A stretch of 5,116 bases of DNA. Origin: an uncultured Alphaproteobacteria bacterium (GTDB taxonomy: Bacteria > Pseudomonadota > Alphaproteobacteria > Micropepsales > Micropepsaceae). Positions 1-4,476 of the stretch are shown here, piece by piece. The stretch is from NCBI GenBank assembly GCA_937942205.1, contig CALDFO010000043.1, forward strand, positions 1 to 5,116, read 5' to 3'. Position numbers and translations under genes: made by a program. The notes beneath the pieces are model-generated. The model saw only the letters and a list, made by a program, of their open reading frames with translations. It made no database searches and was not told the origin of the DNA. Numbering within the stretch: the first letter of the stretch is position 1; every line of letters starts with the position of its first letter.

Positions 1-586
1 TGTAGGTGGCGGGCGCGATGGCGTTGCCGTCCAGCAGGATCTTGTCGCGCTCCAGATCGGCCTTCAGCTTGTTCAGCTTGTATTCCGTCTGCAGCAGGTC
101 CTGCTGATATTTGAAGCGGGTCTGTTCAAAGGCCAGTTGCTGGGCGGCGACCTGCAATTGCAGCGCCGGGTTCGACAGCACGATCAGCGGCTGGCCCGCC
201 TTCACCATCGCGCCGTCTTCCACCAGCACCTGCTTGACCGTGCCGCCCTGGTCGGTGGTCAGATGGGCGGTGACGAAAGGCGCCACCGCGCCGCGCACCG
301 CGATGTAATCCTCGAACGGCCCGCGCGTGACGCTGCCGATGGTCAGTTGCGCCAGCGGCACGCGGATCACGTTGCCGCCCGCCCCCGCCAGCGCCCAGAC
401 GCCCAAGCCCACCAGCACCAGCAGCGCCGCGCCGGGAATGGCATAGCGCCGCCACAGCGGCGTGCGGGCGATGACGCGGTCCTGGCCCAGACTCCCGGCG
501 ATGGGGCCGCCAGTGTCGGCCACAGGCTGGCGCAGCAGGCCCAGCAGGCGGTCTTTCAGCGTGGAATTGCGCAGCGGCGTATCCAT
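1..586 (-). CDS. HlyD/MacA-type efflux periplasmic adaptor subunit (partial; C-terminal part beyond left edge)
   Basis: This looks like a membrane-fusion (periplasmic adaptor) protein that links an inner-membrane ABC or RND exporter to the outer-membrane channel. About 195 residues are visible from the ATG at 586-584, and the frame stays open to the edge. Residues 1-47 are a basic, probably cytoplasmic tail. Residues 48-68 are one hydrophobic anchor (YAIPGAALLVLVGLGVWALAG). Residues 113-140 form a biotinyl-lipoyl-like half-motif (GGTVKQVLVEDGAMVKAGQPL). Residues 141-185 are rich in Gln, Leu, Lys and Glu and fit the first helix of the adaptor coiled-coil hairpin. The second hairpin helix, beta-barrel and export partner genes would lie beyond the left edge. 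No good Shine-Dalgarno sequence precedes the ATG, and a perfect sigma-54 promoter lies just upstream. The family is clear. Whether the partner is ABC (MacB-like) or RND cannot be seen; the adjacent regulator pair makes me favour ABC. Confidence 0.88.
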   Translation of the reverse strand, partial: MDTPLRNSTLKDRLLGLLRQPVADTGGPIAGSLGQDRVIARTPLWRRYAIPGAALLVLVGLGVWALAGAGGNVIRVPLAQLTIGSVTRGPFEDYIAVRGAVAPFVTAHLTTDQGGTVKQVLVEDGAMVKAGQPLIVLSNPALQLQVAAQQLAFEQTRFKYQQDLLQTEYKLNKLKADLERDKILLDGNAIAPATY

Positions 587-598
587 GCTCGGTAACAG

Positions 599-615
599 AG
601 CAACCACCGTGCCAG
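599..615 (-). promoter_or_regulatory. Sigma-54 (-24/-12) promoter for the adaptor gene
   Basis: Read on the minus strand, the sequence is CTGGCACGGTGGTTGCT. It matches the RpoN consensus YTGGCACGRNNNTTGCW at every specified position. The -24 GG is at 613-612 and the -12 GC at 601-600, with correct spacing. Taking the C at 600 as -12, transcription should start near 588. It points at the efflux adaptor gene, and the neighbouring gene encodes a sigma-54 activator, so promoter and likely activator are adjacent. Confidence 0.88.
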
Positions 616-630
616 AAAAATACTATTGTT

Positions 631-643
631 TTTCAATGCCTTG
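631..643 (+). promoter_or_regulatory. Candidate IHF-binding site
   Basis: TTTCAATGCCTTG matches the IHF consensus WATCAANNNNTTR at all specified positions except the second, and lies in the most AT-rich part of the gap. Its centre is about 49 bp upstream of the predicted sigma-54 start near 588, between the promoter and the upstream half-sites. IHF usually sits there to bend DNA so that an enhancer-bound activator reaches the polymerase. The motif is degenerate, so position carries much of the weight. Confidence 0.45.
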
Positions 644-653
644 TAAGATCACC

Positions 654-683
654 TTGGCGACCAAGTGTCCGTCTGCGTACACT
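654..683 (+). promoter_or_regulatory. Tentative sigma-70-type promoter for the regulator operon
   Basis: A TTGGCG -35-like box (654-659) and a TACACT -10-like box (678-683) are separated by 18 bp. Each matches the consensus at four of six positions. Transcription would start near 690, ahead of the regulator ATG at 725. The -10 box lies within the half-site cluster, so binding of the regulator there could repress its own operon. This is a weak match chosen partly by position. Confidence 0.25.
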
Positions 684-712
684 TTTTCGGACACCTGCAC
701 GCCAGCGAACAC
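665..712 (+). promoter_or_regulatory. Upstream activator half-site cluster (GTGTCCG / CGNACAC)
   Basis: An 18-bp imperfect palindrome, GTGTCCGTCTGCGTACAC, occupies 665-682; its arms match at six of seven positions around a 4-bp centre. CGGACAC follows at 688-694 and is an exact inverse of the first arm. CGAACAC follows at 706-712. The three right-hand copies read CGNACAC. The cluster lies about 77-124 bp upstream of the predicted sigma-54 start, the usual distance for an NtrC-type enhancer. It ends only about 12 bp before the regulator ATG. The likely binder is the Fis-type helix-turn-helix of that regulator, which is inference. Confidence 0.6.
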
Positions 713-724
713 TCCGATGAGCCC

Positions 725-2092
725 ATGCCCGACGCCCGCATCCTGATCGTCGATGACAATGAAGACATCCTCCAGGCCGCGCGGCTGCTGCTGAAACAGC
801 ATTTCGCCACGGTGCAGACCCTGTCCGATCCCGGCCAGCTGGCGGCGCTGGCGCGGCGCGGCGCCTTCGACCTGCTGCTGCTGGACATGAACTTCACCCC
901 CGGCGCCGATGACGGCCGCGAGGGCCTGCGCTATCTGGCCCAGGTGCTGGAGATCGATCCCGCCGCCATGGTGGTGATGGTCACCGCCCATAGCGATGTT
1001 GAGATCGCGGTCGAGGCCATGAAACAGGGCGCGGCTGATTTCGTCACCAAGCCCTGGCAGAACGAGCGCCTGCTGGCGACGCTGACGGCGGCGCTGAACC
1101 TGCGCCGCGCCCGGCAGGAAGCCGCCGATCTGCGCGCGCGCAACCGTGGCCTGGCGGCGGCCACCCATGGCGGCAGCGACATGATCGGCACCGCGCCCGC
1201 CATGGTGAAGGTGTTCGGCGCGGTGCGCCGCACCGCCCCCACCGACGCCAATGTCCTGATCCTGGGCGAGAACGGCACCGGCAAGGAACTGGTGGCGCGC
1301 GAAATCCATCGCCTGTCGCCGCGCGCGGGCGAGGTGTTCCTGCGGGTGGATATGGGGGCGCTGTCGCCGCAATTGTTCGAAAGCGAATTGTTCGGCCACC
1401 GCAAGGGCGCCTTCACCGATGCGCGCCAGGACCGCACCGGTTATTTCCGCGCCGCCACCGGCGGCACCCTGTTCCTGGACGAGATCGGCAATGTGCCGCT
1501 GCATCTGCAAGGCAAACTGCTGACCGCGCTGGAACGGCGCGAGGTGGTGCCGGTGGGCGCGGAAAAGCCGGAGCCCATCGATGTACGCCTGATCTGCGCC
1601 ACCAATGTCAGCCGCGACAGGCTGGGCGACGAAAACCTGTTCCGCCAGGACCTGCTCTATCGCATCAACACGGTGGAGATCGTGCTGCCGCCCCTGCGCG
1701 AGCGGCGCGCGGATATTCCCCTGCTGCTGGAACATTATGCCACGTTCTATGCCCAGAAATACAATCTGCCGCCCCGGCGGCTGTCGGCGGCGCTGATGGA
1801 TCGGCTGACGGACTGGCACTGGCCCGGCAATATCCGCGCCTTGCGCCATGCGGTGGAACGCGCCGTGATCCTGGGCGATAGCGCCCTTCTGGATGTGGGC
1901 GACTTCCCGCTGGCGGAACCCGTGCCGGAAACAGCCCCGCCCGCCGCCGATGTCACCCGTCTGGACGCGGTGGAAAAGAACACCATCCAGCAGGCGCTGC
2001 TGCTGCACCGGAACAATATCAGCCGCGCCGCCCAGTCACTGGGACTGACGCGCACCTCGCTCTATCGCCGGATGGAGAAATATGGGCTTTAG
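725..2092 (+). CDS. NtrC-family sigma-54-dependent response regulator
   Basis: A 455-residue bacterial enhancer-binding protein with three domains. Residues 1-125 are a receiver domain with acidic pair D10/D11, phospho-acceptor D54, T87 and K109; the loop after D54 is longer than usual (DMNFTPGADDGREGL). Residues 152-385 are the AAA+ sigma-54 domain: Walker A GENGTGKE (181-188), sigma-54-contact motif GAFTDA (228-233, a variant of GAFTGA), Walker B GGTLFLDEI (246-254), arginine-finger region FRQDLLYRI with R307 and R313, and WPGNIR (366-371). Residues 414-455 are a Fis-type helix-turn-helix. I chose the ATG at 725 because the receiver domain starts right there. An in-frame GTG at 665 would add 20 residues unlike the family and would lie inside the half-site cluster. 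The Shine-Dalgarno sequence is weak (GATGAG at 715-720). The stop overlaps the kinase start by 11 bp, indicating one operon. Probable role: activating the divergent export operon. Confidence 0.95.
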   Translation: MPDARILIVDDNEDILQAARLLLKQHFATVQTLSDPGQLAALARRGAFDLLLLDMNFTPGADDGREGLRYLAQVLEIDPAAMVVMVTAHSDVEIAVEAMKQGAADFVTKPWQNERLLATLTAALNLRRARQEAADLRARNRGLAAATHGGSDMIGTAPAMVKVFGAVRRTAPTDANVLILGENGTGKELVAREIHRLSPRAGEVFLRVDMGALSPQLFESELFGHRKGAFTDARQDRTGYFRAATGGTLFLDEIGNVPLHLQGKLLTALERREVVPVGAEKPEPIDVRLICATNVSRDRLGDENLFRQDLLYRINTVEIVLPPLRERRADIPLLLEHYATFYAQKYNLPPRRLSAALMDRLTDWHWPGNIRALRHAVERAVILGDSALLDVGDFPLAEPVPETAPPAADVTRLDAVEKNTIQQALLLHRNNISRAAQSLGLTRTSLYRRMEKYGL

Positions 2093-3428
2093 CCATTTCC
2101 GCGCCGGCATCACACTCCGGGTCATGACCCTCACCGCCACCCTGGCGCTGCTGCTGTGGCTGGCGCTGCAGACCCGCTGGTACGTCACCATCGCGCTGAT
2201 GGCGGCGGCGGCGCTGGTGCAACTGCTGCTGCTGATGCATTTCGCCAACCGGCCCGGACGCGAGATCGCCCGTTTCATGGAAGCGGTGGCGCTGGATGAC
2301 GGCGCCGCCAGCTTCCGCAGCTTCGGCAGCGACAGCGCCTTTGCCGAACTGGGCGCGGCCATGACCCGCGTTCTGGAACGGCTGCGCCTGGTGCGCGGCG
2401 AGCGCGAGGAACAGGCGCAATATCACCAGGCGCTGGTGTCGCACATCCCCGTGGCGCTGATCGCCTTGACGGACGATGGCGGCGTGCAGCTCCTCAACCG
2501 CGCGGCGCGGCGGCTGTTCGAGGGCGGCTGCACCCAGACCGCGCAACTGCCCCGCTTCGGGGCGGAGTTCGCCGCCAATCTGGAAGCCCTGCAACCGGGC
2601 GAAGCCGCCATCCTCAAGATGGAGCGCAGCGGCGGCGCGCTGCAATTGAAGGCGGCCGCCACCGACCTGACCCAGGGCGGGCGGGCGCGGCGGCTGGTGT
2701 CGCTACAGAATATCGAAAGCGAATTGACGGCACAGGAACTGGCGGCCTGGCAGACCGTGATCCGCATCATGGCGCATGAGGTGACCAACTCCCTGACGCC
2801 GATCTCATCCCTGGCCGTCACGGCGCGCGAACTGGTGACGGGTGTGATCCAGACCCTGCCCCCCGGCGATCCGCGCCATGCCGCCCTGAGCGATGCGGGC
2901 GAGGCATTGGACACCATGGCCCGGCGCAGCGAGGGCCTGGCCCAATTCGTCCAGAACCATCGCCGCCTGACCCGGCGCATGATCGCCCAGCCGGAGATGG
3001 TGGCGGTGCGCCGCTGCTTCGCGCGCATCAGCCGCCTCCTGGCGTCCGAGCTGGCGTTGCGCGACATCCGTTTCACCGCCGAGGTGACACCGGAAAATCT
3101 GGAACTGTCGGTGGACCCGCAATTGCTGGACCAGGCGCTGATCAACCTGATCCGCAACGCCCTGGAAGCCATACGGGAAGAGGAAGCGGGCGAAATCCGG
3201 CTTCATGCCGCCCGGGACGGCGGGCGGATCGTGATTTCGGTCGCCGACAACGGCCCCGGCATCGCGCCCGCACAGTTGGAAAAGGTCTTTGTGCCCTTCT
3301 TCACCACCAAGCGGCAGGGCAGCGGCATCGGCCTGACCCTGGTGCGCCAGATCGCCACCCTGCACGACGCCGCGGTGACCATCGGCGAGACGCCCGGCGG
3401 CGGGACGACGGTCAGCCTGAAATTCTGA
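2082..3428 (+). CDS. Membrane sensor histidine kinase (NtrY-like), partner of the upstream regulator
   Basis: A 448-residue kinase expected to phosphorylate D54 of the regulator. Two hydrophobic segments, about residues 11-30 and 33-54, are separated by only two or three residues, so there is essentially no periplasmic sensing domain. A HAMP-like linker (about 55-110) and a degenerate PAS-like region (about 112-212) follow. The H-box is IMAHEVTNSLTPISSLA with phospho-acceptor H232, resembling the NtrY-type HExxNxLTPI pattern. The ATPase domain has the N-box around N355 and N359, G1 box DNGPGI (389-394), F-box VPFFTTK (404-410) and G2 box GSGIGL (413-418), so all catalytic boxes are present. 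GGAG at 2074-2077 precedes the ATG by 4 nt, and the start lies inside the regulator's last codons, suggesting coupled translation. The signal is unknown. The topology suggests sensing within the membrane or through another membrane protein, possibly the exporter. Confidence 0.94.
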   Translation: MGFSHFRAGITLRVMTLTATLALLLWLALQTRWYVTIALMAAAALVQLLLLMHFANRPGREIARFMEAVALDDGAASFRSFGSDSAFAELGAAMTRVLERLRLVRGEREEQAQYHQALVSHIPVALIALTDDGGVQLLNRAARRLFEGGCTQTAQLPRFGAEFAANLEALQPGEAAILKMERSGGALQLKAAATDLTQGGRARRLVSLQNIESELTAQELAAWQTVIRIMAHEVTNSLTPISSLAVTARELVTGVIQTLPPGDPRHAALSDAGEALDTMARRSEGLAQFVQNHRRLTRRMIAQPEMVAVRRCFARISRLLASELALRDIRFTAEVTPENLELSVDPQLLDQALINLIRNALEAIREEEAGEIRLHAARDGGRIVISVADNGPGIAPAQLEKVFVPFFTTKRQGSGIGLTLVRQIATLHDAAVTIGETPGGGTTVSLKF

Positions 3429-3495
3429 CAGGGATTCATCAGGGACATATCAAGGAACCATCGGGGGATCTATCGCGCGCCCGGCCAACGGAGGT

Positions 3496-3918
3496 CTAAT
3501 CCGCCACCGCTGTATGCATCTTGGTAAGGCAGGCTTTCAGCGCCTGCTTCTCCGCTTGGGTGAGGCTGGAAAGCGCGGCGGCGCCGATTTCCTTGCGGAT
3601 CTCGTTTAACCGGGCATGGATTTTCCTGCCTTTGGCTGTGAGAGCAAGGCACTGGGACCGCCAATCAGAGGCGTGAGCGCGCCGCGAAACGTAACCCTGG
3701 ACCTCCAGTTCCTTGATGGCCCGCGCGATCTGCGCCTTGTCCCGCTCGGTAAGCGAGGCGAGCGCGTGCTGCGAAACCCCTTCATGGCGGCCGATCAGGT
3801 TGATCAGGCGCGCCTGGAATTCCGGCAGTCCCGCGCCGCTGGCGGCAACCCGCGCCTGCATCCGCAATCGGAAACCGTTCGCGACCGCCCGCAACAAATT
3901 GACCAGTTCGTCGTCCAT
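3496..3918 (-). CDS. MarR-family transcriptional repressor
   Basis: A 140-residue protein, typical for a MarR dimer. Residues 48-76 fit the winged helix-turn-helix (VSQHALASLTERDKAQIARAIKELEVQGY), with the recognition helix near 59-73. The wing carries DWRSQCLALTAKG at 85-97, the family's D-x-R-S-x-x-L-x-L-T-x-x-G signature. Helices at both ends would form the dimer interface. The ATG at 3918-3916 fits the usual N-terminus. In-frame ATGs at 3957 and 4005 would add 13 or 29 atypical residues and overlap the operator. No clear Shine-Dalgarno sequence was seen. Cysteines at 90 and 130 are not in the OhrR-type N-terminal position, so redox sensing is only a possibility. The gene is divergent from a DUF3861 gene across a shared operator, so it probably represses itself and that gene. 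Its ligand cannot be deduced. Confidence 0.9.
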   Translation of the reverse strand: MDDELVNLLRAVANGFRLRMQARVAASGAGLPEFQARLINLIGRHEGVSQHALASLTERDKAQIARAIKELEVQGYVSRRAHASDWRSQCLALTAKGRKIHARLNEIRKEIGAAALSSLTQAEKQALKACLTKMHTAVAD

Positions 3919-3947
3919 GCGGCGACGATAGCATGGCGGATAGTCGG

Positions 3948-3976
3948 TTGACAGCATCAATTCACAGCTATAGATT
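3948..3976 (+). promoter_or_regulatory. Sigma-70-type promoter for the DUF3861 gene
   Basis: A perfect TTGACA -35 box (3948-3953) is followed after 17 bp by TAGATT (3971-3976), which matches four of six positions of the -10 consensus. TATAGA at 3969-3974 is an alternative with 15-bp spacing. Transcription would start near 3983, shortly before the AGGAG ribosome site at 3993-3997. Both boxes lie in the inverted repeat, so a bound repressor would block polymerase. Confidence 0.6.
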
Positions 3977-3987
3977 GATGCTGTCAA
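3959..3987 (-). promoter_or_regulatory. Tentative divergent promoter for the MarR gene
   Basis: By symmetry of the inverted repeat, a perfect TTGACA lies on the minus strand at 3987-3982. The hexamer 17 bp further on is TGAATT (3964-3959), only three of six matches to a -10 box. The -35 is therefore good and the -10 poor. Transcription would start near 3952, compatible with the ATG at 3918. Overlap with the operator suggests autoregulation. Confidence 0.4.
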
Positions 3988-4003
3988 CTGACAGGAGCCA
4001 CCC

Positions 4004-4297
4004 ATGTCCCACCACTATCGCGTCACCGTCGAAAAGCTGAATCAGCCGGAGGGCGAAGCGCCGCTGCGCCGCACCTTCGACATCACCAATCATGACGATC
4101 TGGTGCCGTTGATTGACCGCGTGCGGGGCCTGAATGTCCTGCCTGACGCGGAAGTGGCCGAGTTCACCGTCGGGCTCAAGCTATTCGGCGGGGTTTTCAT
4201 GCGCCATCGCCGCGAGCCGCTGTTCGAGCCGCTCCATGCCCATTTCCTTGAATTCATGAAGCGCCTGAAAAGCAATGCCCCGGCGCGCCCGGCATAA
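4004..4297 (+). CDS. DUF3861 domain-containing protein
   Basis: A 97-residue soluble protein that I recognise from memory as DUF3861. It opens with MSHHYRVTVEKL, has a central NHDDLVPLIDRVRG segment (29-42) and carries the family-like stretch VGLKLFGGVFMRHRREPLFEPL (56-77), ending in a helix of the type HFLEFMKRLKS. There is no signal peptide or membrane segment. The start is well supported by AGGAG at 3993-3997 with 6-nt spacing. The biochemical function is unknown. The gene is divergent from, and shares an operator with, the MarR gene, so it is probably the repressor's main local target and switched on by whatever ligand or stress the repressor senses. The sequence shows no catalytic motif, and I assign no activity. 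Confidence 0.78.
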   Translation: MSHHYRVTVEKLNQPEGEAPLRRTFDITNHDDLVPLIDRVRGLNVLPDAEVAEFTVGLKLFGGVFMRHRREPLFEPLHAHFLEFMKRLKSNAPARPA

Positions 4298-4476
4298 TGG
4301 GACATATCCTTAGCTCAAAAGCTAAACGACTGATCCGACTCGTGATTTTGTAAGATTTGGCGGAGGGAATGGGCCTGATATCCAACCTTCTCCACTTAAG
4401 GCACTGATTTCAATATGTTTTATTTGGACGGTGCGACCCTTGTGCAGACGCCGCCAAGCACATCCACTTAGCCGGG
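4298..4476. other. AT-richer intergenic gap between converging genes
   Basis: About 180 bp separates the stop codons of the DUF3861 gene and the VIT-family gene. By eye it is clearly less GC-rich than the coding sequence on either side. It holds a small hairpin (4310-4325), a 16-bp tRNA-3'-end-like stretch (4358-4373) and a T/A-rich segment near 4407-4426. I found no convincing open reading frame, promoter or strong intrinsic terminator. The composition could mark an old insertion boundary, but also simply a non-coding gap. Confidence 0.5.
4310..4325 (+). repeat. Short inverted repeat, possible weak terminator hairpin
   Basis: TTAGCT and AGCTAA form a perfect 6-bp stem around a CAAA loop, starting 12 bp after the DUF3861 stop. 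The stem is short and AT-rich, and no U-run follows, so it is a poor intrinsic terminator. It could mark the 3' end of the transcript or be coincidental. Confidence 0.3.

Larger units (their letters stand above)
3947..3988. promoter_or_regulatory. MarR operator: 15-bp inverted repeat with nested palindromes
   Basis: GTTGACAGCATCAAT (3947-3961) is repeated exactly in inverse orientation as ATTGATGCTGTCAAC (3974-3988), with 12 bp between. Each arm also contains its own palindrome: TTGA-N5-TCAA at 3948-3960 and at 3975-3987, with centres 27 bp apart. The layout suggests two repressor-dimer sites arranged symmetrically between divergent genes. A role as a protein-binding site is more likely than an RNA hairpin, because the repeat overlaps both promoters. 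Assignment to the adjacent MarR protein is inference from position and symmetry. Confidence 0.8.

Noticed and set aside
137..595. Plus-strand open frame of 152 codons over the adaptor gene
   Set aside because: The translation is Gln/Arg/His-rich and low in complexity. The minus strand reads a clear membrane-fusion protein across the same bases.
665..724. In-frame GTG start adding 20 residues to the response regulator
   Set aside because: The extra residues do not belong to a receiver domain, no ribosome site precedes the GTG, and the segment is occupied by the half-site cluster. The ATG at 725 places the first receiver strand correctly.
623..2008. Long open frame on the minus strand (461 codons) antisense to the regulator gene
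   Set aside because: Its translation is rich in Gln, His, Arg and Gly with no recognisable domain, as expected opposite a GC-rich gene. The plus strand has complete receiver, AAA+ and helix-turn-helix motifs.
2019..3365. Several minus-strand open frames opposite the histidine kinase
   Set aside because: They have no domain signatures and overlap one another in different frames. The plus strand has all kinase boxes in order.
3429..3495. Convergent gap between the kinase and MarR genes, checked for a bidirectional terminator
   Set aside because: No stable hairpin with a flanking T or A run could be found; only short imperfect repeats such as CAGGGA are present.
3919..4005. N-terminal extension of the MarR protein from upstream in-frame ATGs
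   Set aside because: The extension would be encoded by the operator and promoter region and has no similarity to MarR N-termini. The ATG at 3918 gives a normal 140-residue protein.
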